A stretch of DNA of 64,000 nt, from positions 24,675,661 to 24,739,660 of the forward strand of contig OX419335.1 of the NCBI GenBank assembly GCA_948470475.1, written 5' to 3'. The position numbers and the translations under genes were made by a program. A model generated the notes under the pieces. The model was given only the letters and a program-made list of their open reading frames with translations. It was not told the DNA's origin and did not search any database. Source of the DNA: Galaxea fascicularis. Taxonomy: Eukaryota > Cnidaria > Anthozoa > Scleractinia > Euphylliidae. Positions 21,881 through 32,400 of this stretch are shown one piece after another (position 1 is the stretch's first letter; each line of letters opens with the position of its first letter).

Positions 21881-24800
21881 TGACTTTGGAGCGACATTCG
21901 CGCGACAGCTGATTCAGACGGCATACCGTGTGTCGAACCTAATATGTATTTTATACATTCATACATTGTGACAATTAATGCATTTGGTTCGGCACATGAG
22001 AAGAGCGCCATATCAATCAGTTACCGCTCCATTGTCGAATAATGCGGCGGACCTTGTCGAACTTAACAACGTTCCTGCACCGAATTAAAACTGTCGTACC
22101 TAACTGATTCAGACGCTGCTCTTTTGCCGGACTTAATTTATTAGTTTGGTACTTCAGACCAAAAGTTTAAGAGGACAACATTTTAATAATCATGAAACAG
22201 ACGTGCTCGCTGAGTGGCAATTTTGCAAACTTACGTAGGCCAACTTAAGCTGTTGTGTCAAGTCAGTCTTTTTATTAAGGCCAATTGTTTAACTGCAAAA
22301 TGAGGATTTCTTGATTTCTTTGCCACCAAAACACCAAGTGGTGTAGCTAAAAACACTAGAAATAGCAACGCAGCTCCTCAACCCGGCATAGTTAAGAGGT
22401 CTTACCAAACTCCACGCAGTTGCTTGGTAGCCACAATTAAATCAATTGGCTCTTCATTATAAGTAGCATAAGTCAAACTACACATCGTAGAGAAAAAATT
22501 CTTTACTCAACTGAGATTGAAATACAACGCGACTATTTCCACCGCATGCGTAAACTTGGGTAATCTTGGGTCCAGTGCTGTTTCTGTTTCTATGTTACAT
22601 TGCATGAAGATCAATAGGGTGAACAGGATTTGAATTCGTGGACTTGCCACAACTCAGCTGCTTGTACACTGCTTTCCTGAACTCTTGCATTCTATGGCAT
22701 ATATCACAGGATTAACTATTGAACACGCGTAATATAGCGCATACACTGAATACTCAATAGGAAATTGTGTCGCTAAGGACAAGTCAAATGGAATAACAGC
22801 ATAAATGGCATACGGCAGAATGGTTACTACAGAAACGACAGTAACTATGAATTAAGGTAATGGACAGTTTTCTATCTGAAGCAACTGCTCCATCAGGGTG
22901 GGGAGAGGGGCTACTTTTGATTCTTACAATAATGATGACGTAAGACACTGTAAGAACAATTAATGATGCCCATAAGTAATAAGAACTACCTGATTGGATA
23001 TACAAAAATAAGACGTCATGCACAGATGCTAAAAGTAATACATGGAATGCCTGTACATACTTGTACTTTCGCATGTTATAACGTGAATGTCTTATCAACA
23101 CAAGCAATGTCGAATTAAAATGCACTTGAAAAATACGATGTATTAGAGGAGGTAATGCAATTTTCTGTGCCGTGATGATCAACATGATACCTTAATGCCG
23201 AAATAAAATAAAGAAAGTAATTTCGATCTCGTTTTGCCAAGTTTGTCTATTAGAACGGCAACCGTGTTGAGATGTGCACGTGATTGCCACTTGGGTCCAG
23301 ACGGCCTGAGCCTACTAGAAAACTGAGCGTGATTTATCAGTGTTGCATGTCGAATCACTGCGGCAGTGATTCGACATGCAACAAAGTTATATGTCGTTTA
23401 ACAGTACGATTTATTATTGCTGGCATTTATTATACTGATATTTGACTGTCACGCTGAGATGCATACGGTAAATACTGAAAGCAATTCTCAGGGTACCTGT
23501 GTGCTATTAGAAATATCCATTCAAAACTTTTTACAGTATTTCCAAGGAGTACATGCAACTGATGACATTTATGAACTCAAAGGATTGCATGTTATTTAAT
23601 ATGACATAAATGAACTTGTGAGCAATGGCAGTGTAGTAGCATATTATAATTTCCGAACATCCATTTGCGGCCACTTCAGTGGAAGCCCGAGTGAGGGTCA
23701 ATATGGTCTCTCGTTCTTCTTGTGAGACAAGCCGAAGTGTAGCACATACAGTTGTTATTACACCATAAAAAGCAAGAATAATCCTAGTACAAGTGTACAT
23801 AATTTTCCAAAAGATGATAACTAAAATAAATATAACCCCTTTGCAGTTTACGATCACATGGTACAAAAAAAACACCTTACTGGAGAGCAAATAGCCCACT
23901 GGGAAAGCCGAAACAAAATAATATTTAGTTAAGTTGCTTTGTTTTGGATGTCCCAGGACTCAATTTGCTCTCCAGCAAAGGACGGTTAGCTTGGCACGAT
24001 GTGTCAAAGTACGCTTTAATATGACCGTCGAAGAATTGTCAGAGAAGTTACTTTAAAATTGTCGCGCGGGGACAAGTGATTCGCGCGCAATGTCTCCGCA
24101 GCTGGGTGGGTTACCAATTTCAAGCAGAGATCATGTTAGGAAATAAAGTGAATGGAAAAGTCTGCCAAGGAACGAGGATTAGAGCTATTCAAAGTGTAAT
24201 TTCTTTCATGTTCTTTGCCAGGCTTGACAGGATTAGCAATAATCTACTGCATGGATCTTCTTGAAAACCTCGACTTTACAGTGCGCGAGAGCCTGGAAGT
24301 GGAAAACATGATGACGTCAGTGGAGCGAGTGTTTTCGTATTCAAATCTTGAATCTGAACCAGGATACCGCGACCAAAACGAACCTCTGAAAGACTGGCCG
24401 GGAGAGGGTCGCATTCAAACGAACAATTTGCGTCTAGTTTACTACAGCGGTGGACCTGAAGCACTAAAAGATATCAACATTTCAGTGGCTCCTGCAGAGA
24501 AAATCGGCATTGCAGGCCGAACGGGCGCTGGTACGTAAATAATGTTAGACTTTACTCCAAGCTGAAATCACCAAAATTTCATGTTAGCTTTGCTTGACTG
24601 ATTTGTTCGCCCCTCCAAGTTATTTTAGCCTTGCTACGGGCCTGAACATTTTTCACTAGTAATATAACTCTCTCACGATTATTCCAATTCTTTTATCATG
24701 TAAATTGTGGGCGGCATATGTAAGCACCAAAATTGATGTAGAGAGCGTGAAAGTAAAGAAAAGAAAGAAAAACTCACCGTCATGAGCTAATTTTCTTTAT

Positions 24801-26184
24801 AAAATCTTGTAATTGGTCATTTTACGTTGTTAGTTGCAGCTGCACATAAAAAATCTGAAAAAAAAATCCAAATCGCTCATGCACAGCGATTGCTTTCACT
24901 CAATAACACAATTTTTTTCGTGGCGTTCTCGTTACGTTGCTACCGTCGATCGATGCAAAAAGGGGCATTGGATATTGGAAGATATTGGAAGTAAAGAAAA
25001 CCGAAAAATAATGGTTCAGTTTTGTTTAAAATTATTTTATCGGTTTGGCAAAACGACAAATGAGCATCTTTGGGGTAGGAATGGATTGTAACTTGACTAT
25101 TACAAGTTCCTACTAACTGAGCTGCGGAGATTTTGTTTTGCCTCCCTTGTGAGAAAACACCTTGAAATACTTTCTTTTGGTCTTCCAATTCTACGCAATT
25201 GTACTTGAGAGTGCTTGGTTTCAATTTGAGCTCGAAAACATACAAATCACAATGACAGAGTCCCTTTAAGCTCTCTCGACATGAAACCGGCGACCATGAT
25301 AAAGAGGAATTAACAACAACAAAAATGCAGCGAGACCCACCTATCAAAAACAGTTGATGACTAAAAGTTAAAGTTGCAAGTCGCGCTTCAGTATTTCGGC
25401 TAATATAGTCGACTGCACAGCACAAGACTTTTGTGACCTTTCTATTTTGGCTTGTTAAATGGAGAAAAGGTTAATCTGATGAAGGTTAAGAAAAACACGA
25501 ATACAAAGCAAAAACAAGGGAAAGAATGAAACAAACATGATCTCGAGGCGCCTGAAAGTTTACCTTTTTTCTCTTGCAGGGAAATCATCATTTGTCGCTG
25601 CAGTAATGCGCATGCCTGAACCAACAGGCCAGGTTCTCATTGATGGCCAAAACATACAACAGCTTTCACTACCGAGTTACCGCTCCAAGATCTCTGTTAT
25701 ACCGCAGGATCCTGTACTATTTAGCGGCCCGTTGCGTTTCAACCTGGATCCTGGAAGCGAGTTTCAAGATGCCCAAATCTGGAACGCCTTAGAAGCAGTG
25801 CAACTGAAGTCACTGGTTCAAAAACAAGACAACAAATTGCACTACGAGATCTCTGAAGGAGGTTCGAACTTCAGCGTGGGCGAGAAACAGCTTCTGTGCC
25901 TCGCTAGAGCGCTTTTGCAAGAAAACAGGATCATTATTCTGGATGAAGCCACTGCTAATGTTGACTTCGCCACAGACAAACTGATACAGGAGACAATTCG
26001 CACCAAGTTTAAAAACTGCACTGTAATCACGATCGCTCACCGCGTCGACACAATTTTAGATTATGACCGTATTCTGGTTGTTGATGGGGGTAAGGTGGTA
26101 GAGTTTGACACGCCTGAATGGCTTCTGAGAAACGCGGCTGGAAAATTTGCAGAATTATACCGGCTTCAACATCCCGCCACCTAA
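12188..26184 (+). CDS. ABCC-type (MRP4-like) ABC transporter, seven exons
   Basis: Exons read as 12188-12736, 13317-13696, 14031-15284, 15991-16561, 17375-17511, 24222-24530 and 25580-26184. Phases agree throughout and give about 1267 residues, close to the length of short MRPs. There is no TMD0. The N-terminus (FSLLTFAWLNDLLKQG, KRPLENDDLPPLL) matches the MRP4 start, which supports the ATG at 12188. TMD1 is in exons 1-3. NBD1 has Walker A GPVGSGKTS, signature LSGGQRVRVS and Walker B IFLLDDP, with the non-catalytic Asp usual in ABCC NBD1. TMD2 is in exons 4-6. NBD2 has Walker A GRTGAGKSS split by the last intron, FSVGEKQLLCLARALL and IIILDEATANVD. The expected role is ATP-driven export of organic anions or glutathione conjugates across a membrane. 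One extra base near 14596 breaks the frame just before the NBD1 Q-loop. The most similar family is ABCC4; orthology is not proven. Confidence 0.9.
14590..14605 (+). other. Single-base frameshift inside the ABCC NBD1 exon
   Basis: Upstream of 14597 the domain reads in one frame (GELSIYNGNVDRTLKTGF). From 14597 the family sequence continues in another frame as VGQLPWIFSGTLRDNI, the Q-loop. Exon length arithmetic agrees: 1254 bases are observed, while the flanking phases require a length of 2 modulo 3, such as 1253. Left alone, the frame ends at a stop at 14650-14652. It is either a sequencing or assembly error or an inactivating mutation. Confidence 0.75.
17991..18206. repeat. Foldback MITE in ABCC intron 5
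   Basis: Termini TAGCCTGCTTGC and GCAAGCAGGCTA. The inverted arms extend inward through CGCGAGAGTCCGAAGCC / GGCTTCGAACTCTCGCG and then GTCGCCATATTGGACGAGTT / AACTCGTCCAATATGGCGG, around a CT-rich loop. About 216 bp, with no coding content. Confidence 0.75.
18842..19803 (-). pseudogene. MADF (Myb/SANT-like) DNA-binding protein gene of the Harbinger element, broken
   Basis: The likely start at 19803 begins MAAENTELNTSLFMEEVQ, the start of a MADF domain. It is interrupted by the SINE insertion at 19220-19702. When the insertion and one copy of its target repeat are ignored, the frame continues as NTWKAIREKFGLDAAEAEKK and IKNVRTAYGRYLRKK. A second break sits at a run of eight A (minus strand, near 19090). 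After it the family-like sequence VPSGSGRDTVPSPAEF and an acidic tail run in another frame to a stop at 18842. MADF proteins bind DNA, and in this transposon family the protein would recruit the transposase to the ends. Not functional as read. Confidence 0.65.
19208..19714. mobile_element. Inverted pair of tRNA-derived SINEs with 12-bp target duplication
   Basis: The insertion (19220-19702) is flanked by TTATTCTTATAG at 19208-19219 and 19703-19714. It holds two SINE units head to head. A plus-strand tRNA-like head at about 19576-19650 has an A box like TAGCTCAATGGTTAGAGCA and a B box like GGTTCGATTCT. A minus-strand head at about 19322-19382 has the same boxes. Each is followed by the same tail (GTCCTTTTGCCCGTTGCCAA, CGACTAGCATATCAT). 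It splits the MADF gene of the surrounding element, so it inserted later. Confidence 0.7.
20130..21340. other. Intronic sequence with no recognised gene
   Basis: AT-rich intron sequence between the Harbinger element and the receptor remnants. Around 21130-21185 there are short direct ACACCAAAACGGTGT-type inverted motifs, and a poly-A run lies near 21210. No exon was recognised. Confidence 0.5.
21350..21465 (-). repeat. CACGAAA-type repeat, truncated copy
   Basis: Reverse-complement match to the left part of the repeat at 27640-27860, sharing GGGAGGGGGTCTA, the AAAACGGTC motif and the AAAGACAATGAAA segment. One end has been lost. Confidence 0.5.
21480..21560 (-). pseudogene. C-terminal scrap of a rhodopsin-family receptor (copy 2)
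   Basis: On the minus strand it encodes VYKQLICGKSTNSNRVHPID, nearly identical to the tail of the receptor remnant at 22620-23185. The differences keep the reading frame, so both derive from one duplicated gene. Nothing upstream of the tail remains recognisable here. Confidence 0.55.
21836..22150. repeat. Degenerate inverted-repeat element with CCGAACCTAA motifs
   Basis: The motifs TTCAGACGCCGCTCC and GTGCCGAACCTAA at the left are echoed at the right by TTCAGACGCTGCTC and related words, with TGTCGAACCTAA and GGTTCGGCACATGAG in between. The limits are uncertain. Confidence 0.35.
22620..23185 (-). pseudogene. Rhodopsin-family (class A) GPCR remnant, frameshifted
   Basis: Read on the minus strand. 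A hydrophobic segment SLIVLTVSYVIIIVRI (TM5-like) is followed by a basic loop ending DRKLSITL, a TM6-like VTILPYAIYAVIP and a TM7-like YALYYACSIVNPVIYA with the NPxxY motif. A tail RMQEFRKAVYKQL then CGKSTNSNPVHPID ends at about 22620. Two single-base shifts are visible: one between ITL and the TM6 segment, and one directly after NPVIYA. Upstream helices are not cleanly readable. Such receptors sense small ligands or peptides at the cell surface, but this copy cannot make an intact protein. It lies antisense within ABCC intron 5. Confidence 0.6.
23341..23383. repeat. Perfect 21-bp inverted repeat with one-base loop
   Basis: The arm TGTTGCATGTCGAATCACTG (plus one C) is exactly mirrored by GCAGTGATTCGACATGCAAC (plus one A), with only one base between. 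In RNA it would form a 21-bp hairpin or cruciform. No known element was recognised around it. Confidence 0.8.
23531..23899 (-). pseudogene. Hydrophobic reading frame, possibly a further receptor remnant
   Basis: Open for 122 codons on the minus strand, with membrane-like stretches (GVIFILVIIFWKIMYTC, IILAFYGVITTVC). It sits just upstream, in the same orientation, of the GPCR remnant. No diagnostic motif such as DRY is present, so it may equally be a chance frame. Confidence 0.25.
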
Positions 26185-26867
26185 ATACAAAGAACAACTC
26201 AGTAAATGGTTGGAACATCGCCATGTCATGTACGGAATAGATTTTCTATTAGAAAGACAGTAAATGTGATTTGTACGAGAAGCGCTATGTATGCGAAAGT
26301 AAGAGGCAGCGCCGATCAACAGTTTTGCTAGTGAACAAATACACGGCGAATTTTGATGAATCTTCAAAATATAGGAAGAGTCTCTAAACCTCTAGAAAAA
26401 CAACTGGTGAATTTCACAGACGTTAGCTCAAGGCAGCTAAGAGAACTATATCCCTATTTTATTCTCCAAGTCCATTCGGTATTGCTGAAATAATATGCGA
26501 AACGAGTATGCGTATGGCGCTATTTGTAGCGTGTGTAGTTAAAGTAAAAATGTGTTTAGTGGTCTGTCATGTACTGTTAAAAAGCAGGTTTCCCAATGCG
26601 CGCGCTAACCTTTTCTCAATTTTTCGCACAGTTTTCAATTTTTTATGTTGCCAATGGCGTCACAAGAAGTGAAGTATCTCTGTATATTCTTACTCGTAAT
26701 TTGTATTTTGACTGATCCTATGGAAACAGTTCGTAAACATAGTGAATAATGCATATGAAAGAAATCATATGTCAACTGCGGATATGAAATCAAATGAAGA
26801 ATGATCGGCGCAGTTGTAGTCGCAATTTTTGCAATTGCGTAAAGAAGCCTGAAAAAAATTCAGGACT

Positions 26868-26905
26868 TCAACGGGGCTTGAACCCGTGACCGCTGGTCAA
26901 TTTTG
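26868..26905 (-). repeat. tRNA-like SINE fragment (B-box region)
   Basis: The minus strand contains GGTTCAAGCCCCGTTGAAGT, an intact B-box-like element in a T-arm context (CGGGTTCAAGCCCCG). There is no A box or cloverleaf, so this is a SINE remnant and not a functional tRNA gene. Confidence 0.45.
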
Positions 26906-27639
26906 GGTTCATATGCTCCCGTGAACATATGAAAAAGAACATATAAAAAGATTCCCCCGCAAGAGCCTCCACTTCATGCTAGATCCAGTTCGATACCAAG
27001 AATACGAATATGGCCTATTTTCCCACTACGGCGCGAAAAGCTATAGTGTGCACCAGTCAACGGAATCAACACCAAAGTTTACGACGCGTCGACCGACTGA
27101 CCGAGTGAATTTTTACCAACAAACTGCAAAAACTCGTTCATGGCTTCGCATTCACGAGTTGAAATATATTGTTATGCTATTCTAGAGGGGTCCGGACATC
27201 TCGAAGGTATTAGGAAATCCGACCATGTTGTCGCCTATCGTTGAAAACTTTTTCCCATCTCTTGGGACAAAAACGAACCAAAAATGCCAACGACATAGCT
27301 CCAAGTCAAGCACTGACACACTTACAACGGTTTTCTGTGATATAGCTTACTCAGCTTTACTCAAGATTCAGGTTTTCTTAAATTTCATACATAATCCAGT
27401 GGTGGAATCTTGATCATACAGTTTCTCATTCGTAGCGACGCAAGTGACATGTAAAGATTACATCTTAGAGGACTACTGTTTTTTCCAAATAAATACAACA
27501 ACTTGAATGAAAAGAACACAGCATGCTCATTGAGTCACTCATAACCAAACTATCGTCGGCAATTAAATTCAACTAATAGCGTTCATAAACTATCAATCTT
27601 TATCTCTTCTCATTTGCTATGCTTATATATAATGAAGGT

Positions 27640-27860
27640 GGTAAAGGGGAGGGGGTCTACATCACGTTTCAGGGAAAATAAAACGGTCCTTTCACAATTC
27701 ACGAAAAACAAAGACAATGAAATTCGCGGTTCATTTCTGGTTTCACGAAAAATAAGTTTGTAAAATCACTCTTGGCGGCTGGTATGAAAAAATTAGCCAT
27801 TTCACATTTCACGGGAACAAAAAGGGACGATCACGAGTCACGAAAATACCCTTTACCACC
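27640..27860 (+). repeat. CACGAAA-type interspersed repeat
   Basis: Bounded by GGTGGTAAAGGGGAGGGGGT on the left and CCCTTTACCACC on the right, which form short inverted termini. The interior is rich in TTTCACGAAAA and TCACGAGTCACG motifs. A truncated inverted relative lies at 21350-21465. Confidence 0.6.
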
Positions 27861-28296
27861 CTCTGTATTAAGAAGTTTAATCAAAATTTACACAACACCT
27901 AATCACAATTACCCGGAAACAAAATATGAATGCGAAGGGTAAAGGAACCGGTGAATTTATGAGAATTTCATTTCGTCAATCATTTAATAGGCGGAGCCTC
28001 CCCGGATAAAGAAATTTAAAAAAAAAAAGCCTTCGTATTTAAGTGAGTTATTACCATTTTATTTCCCAGCCCTACCCTCTCGTAGACGATATTTAAAAAT
28101 TGAATCCAACTTTCATTAAGTCATTTTCCGGACGAACATACTAACCAACGACACATAACAATAAATTTATTTAAATAACCACTGAAAAAAGAAAAATTGG
28201 TCGTTTCAAATCCGATGTTGGAATTATTTAACACTATCACATACTGATTCAAATCATGCTATAAAGATTTTAAATGTGTGATCGGGGCAGATATAC

Positions 28297-28830
28297 GTGG
28301 TGTGTGTAAGAAAGGAGGCGGTATTAAGAGAGCTTAAATATCTTATCCCAGTCAATGCTAAGTTACTTCTGTATAAATCGACTATTATGCTACACCTTAC
28401 CTATTGCCACCTAGTGTGGGATGTTTGTACGGCACCTGACAGTCGTAATTTGGAGCGTTCACAAGAAAGAGCCTTAAGATTAGTGTATAATACTACTACC
28501 GACAGTTATAACACCTTGCTGAAGAGAGCCACGCTAACCACTTTGCAGAACAGGAGGTTGCAGGACATACTCATTCTGATGTTTAAAGTAAAAAATAAAT
28601 TAGTGGTGAACTATATTGCGGATATTTTCAGTATTCAAGTGGAAAATACTGATGGTAAGAGAAATAACCTAACACATGCAGATTTTGTTTAACCCCGTTG
28701 TAAAACTGTTCACACTTTCAGGTTTCACGGATCACAATTGTGGTCAAAATTGAACAAAAATACAATAAAGTCGTACAAAATAAAAGTCGTACACTCAATT
28801 AATTTTCTTGAGAAGGCAGTAGTGACGGGC
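28297..28830 (+). pseudogene. LINE (non-LTR retrotransposon) reverse-transcriptase C-terminal remnant
   Basis: The frame at 28297-28692 contains the tail typical of Jockey/CR1-like ORF2 proteins: LLLYKSTIMLHLTYCHLVWD, then SQERALRLVYN and LQNRRLQDILILMFKVKN. The continuation (a frame shift near 28690, then GSQLWSKL and a basic stretch) is also family-like. No upstream palm domain or endonuclease is present, consistent with a 5'-truncated insertion. Confidence 0.75.
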
Positions 28831-29447
28831 ATTACGCATGCACAATTTTGGTGAATGTACATTGCCGCAAGTATTATTTATAAGCTTTACAAAGATTGTT
28901 GAGGTGACGCTGTCGAACTTATGTACAGTGTACGAAGACGGAAAGAAAATTTACGAGGTCACGACTGAATTCTTTACATTGTTATATCTTCCTCCCAGTT
29001 GGCGGTGTATTGAGACGAAATCAATCTTGTTTGCAGCTGATTATGTACCTGAAGAAAGAGTAGTAGAACATTCTTAGTCATGCAATTCAATCTCAAAGAA
29101 GAAAGAATTATGTGGAGCAAAAGTAACGAAAGAAGGTTGCATTGAATAACAACGAAGTTTTACTTTGCTCTCGCACTCTTCACCTCAGTTTATAAAGTTA
29201 GTAAAGTTGGTAAGGCCTCACAATAACTACACGCATTCATATTATATATAAAACAAACATTAAGATAAATAGAGCTGGACCTGAGTTAGAGGTTGAATAG
29301 ATCAAAAGAGAACCGATCGACACTTTCCCCGCTTTCTTCTCTTTACGAAGAACCAGTTCATTGCGCTACAGCAAACTTTAAATAAGCAAGACTCAACATT
29401 CCGTAGCCTTATGGCCTGGCTAAACTAGGAAACACTTTTCTGGGTGG
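28831..29447. other. Intergenic region before the 3' end of GCLM
   Basis: No gene recognised. An open frame at 28838-29077 has no family features. The GCLM 3' untranslated region probably falls here. Confidence 0.45.
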
Positions 29448-32400
29448 CTAAACTAGCGGGAAGCAAGAAAAATGTTTGCCACTCTGGTGACACAACCAGG
29501 AAAACATTGTTTCGGAATCAAAGTTGCATGCACGCGCATTAGTACAATGAGGACGTCTGGCTACTTGAAACTCTTGGAAGATAAAGGCAAGGAAAAGCGA
29601 TACGGTGTAACTGCAACATACATGCAACTCAAACTGGACAAGACTGAGATTAACAACATGTTCAACCCACCCTTTATTTTTGATGACACCGCGGCATTTG
29701 ACTAGCACGGAGTACCTGAGGGCCCACACCGGTCTCCAGCCTTGAACCTTGATGTTCTCACAGCTTTCTGTCAGTACTTGCTGAAGGCTCTCCTTGTTCA
29801 GCACGTCTGAAATAAGGTTCAAAGAAGAATTTGATTTTTCAATCTCCACTTCCAAAGAGAACTGATATCTTGTGGTGTACATACACATGATAATAAAACT
29901 CCACATTACTTTAAATTTCTAAAGTTCGTCTGTGTTAAGAAGATGGATTGCTTAGGAATCGAAACTACATTGCACTTTGGATAAACAAGGACTGCCATTT
30001 GTAACCCAAACTGTTACCTTTGGACCAACACCGAGGCCCGTTGGACCGAGAGGCGCCAAAAAAACCGCGACAGGGCCAAACATTTTTTAGAGCCTCCGCC
30101 CCCTTATTTCTTGGTCTGGATCCGCCACTACCCTATACAAGTATCTTAAATCGCAGGAATACGTTCAGCTATTTACCCAGTCTCATCAGTGACTACACAC
30201 GTATATGGCCTCCTGTGCACTTCTTCTGTCTAAAGTTTTTTTCTGATCATTATCAGGGGTAATGCATAAACCATTTGATCTACCTTTTGGATCGGCATGT
30301 GTTAGCAACTGAATGTCGTGCTTCTCGCTGAAGGCCACAAGATCCTGTCAATCAAATACATAATGGCTTGAATATACATCAAAATAAGGCTGTAGAAGGA
30401 AATGTTTTCCTAGTAAGGTCCATAAAACATTAAGCTTCTGGATAATTAGAAACTTGAAATAATTAGTTTTAATCAATTCTAAAACACTGTGGCTGCTTCG
30501 GTTGCAAACGAAACAGTTGTTAATTAATCTGAAACCAAGCATCAAGCATGGGGTATTGACTAGGACCCTCTTTTCCCTCAGAAATTGGACATGAGCCCAG
30601 TTTGTGGCAAAGTGCTCAATGCTCTCCAATAACAAAAGGCTAAGACGATGTTCAGAGAGTAAATGAAGACACGGAGACATGAAGCGACCAACCTACCTTT
30701 GGCATGACACAACACGAAGCAAGGTTAACCTGATTGATTCCAGGCTTGACCTAAAACCAAAAAATAATCATCTGATTAAACCTCTTCTGTACACAAAATC
30801 ATTCATCATGTCCTTAGGCATGTCACGATCAACTGATCTTCAAAATTTGTTGGACTTGGGCTTGGTCTTTGAAGAAAGTAACTGTTTATTCTGGCATTCC
30901 TTATCATTACATCAAACTTACGGGGAGAAATTTCAATGGTGATCATCTGAATTCATGATAAGAACTTAATGTTGAGAACGTTTTCCGACCAAGAAAACTG
31001 AATAAAATTCTGCTACCAACAATGTGCCAAAAAGTACTACGTATACTGTTCACGCCCCTGTTGTTCAAACATTGGATAGCGCTATCCACCGGATAAATCA
31101 CTATCCAGCGGATGAGTATTGGGAAAGCTAATTGCACTATCCACTGGATAGATATTTATCTGGTGGATAGCCTGAACAACCTTTGAACAACTGGAGCCAG
31201 AATTATAAAAAAAAATTCATTGTCAATCACATAATAATGATTGGCCTGGACACTGCTATTGCCATCATCCTTGTAGATGTTTATCATTGTCTTGCCCATG
31301 CCCTGAGCTGTCCATGTAGAAATAACTCACTAGATTTTAAAATGTCATACCCGTGCCCAGTCATATAGTTTTTCCAGTGTGGGCTTGTCCAAGTCACAAA
31401 TGCCCAAATTGCTGACATACCCACAGTCCAACAAGTACTCCAATTCCTAAAAATACACAGAATTCTTTTACAAACACAAACACTGTACTATTTTTCTCAA
31501 GACAGTGCACATTATATAGTAGACTTATAAAAGTCTGAAATTTTAGACGACAAGGATATGACATAGTTTTCCATATGCATTTTAATTAAGTACAAACAAG
31601 AAATCTCAGAACAATCTGAGAGCATTATACAGTGTAGAATAATAATGTCCCATGCACACATACAAGTAGATAAATGAGACCTTTATTATTATTGAAGATG
31701 TGAATCTTGATTCAAGCCACTTGACCAAATAAAAAAGAAACAAGTTGCTTAAAACATCCAACCAACCACACAAAGAAACAGAGAGGTAAACAGCCTGAAA
31801 GACAAACATTACAACCTTACCTCCCAGAATTCCTTCAAGACCTCAAGGCTATCCTCAGGTGGCATTTCCGGTAAGGCCAAGAATAATGTGTCCACAGATT
31901 CAACACCCAGCTCACACATGGCTACAACAATGGAAAGTGACATATGATTCGTAATACAGTGTAGGTTAGTTCTAATCATTGCCTCCATAATAGAGGGTAC
32001 ATTGATTGAAACTACATGTACAGTAAATACCCACACATAATGTAAGAACCCCTGATTTTTGGGATGAAATGGTTTTTATATACTGTAATACATGTATATC
32101 TATCAGTTGAGAAATCTAGATTTGGCTCCAAGGCTCAAAATAACTAACGGACAGGCACCAGTCAGATTGTCCGGTCAAACACATTTTTGCTCGGACATAT
32201 CTCGTTAGTGGCCGGTCAAATTTGAAAATTCTCAACTCTTGCAAGGTAGTGACCCCAGATTGCATGAATGATGTGGCTATTCGGGAATATGAATAATGTC
32301 CCTTGTGAAGATCAATAGCTCAAGATTAAATTTTATTTTAAAGCGTAAATGACCGGACAACATGTCTGGCAACTCAATGATTTGTCCGGTCAATACCCAA

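Larger units (their letters stand above)
17512..24221 (+). other. Large intron 5 of the ABCC gene, host to nested elements
   Basis: A 6.7-kb intron, much longer than the others (0.4-1.05 kb). It contains a foldback MITE, a Harbinger-like element with a nested SINE pair, two receptor remnants on the minus strand and a perfect hairpin. Donor GTAAAC after CACGCAG and acceptor TTTGCCAG bound it in phase 1. Confidence 0.75.
26185..28296. other. Intergenic region downstream of the ABCC gene
   Basis: No exon recognised. It holds a tRNA-like SINE scrap (26868-26905) and the CACGAAA-type repeat (27640-27860). The frame at 26976-27185 has no family resemblance. No clear poly-A signal for the ABCC gene could be pinned down. 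Confidence 0.5.

Noticed and set aside
29472..29705. 77-codon antisense frame over the GCLM last exon
   Set aside because: No family match; it most likely reflects the unusual composition of the last exon. The GCLM strand has clear homology.
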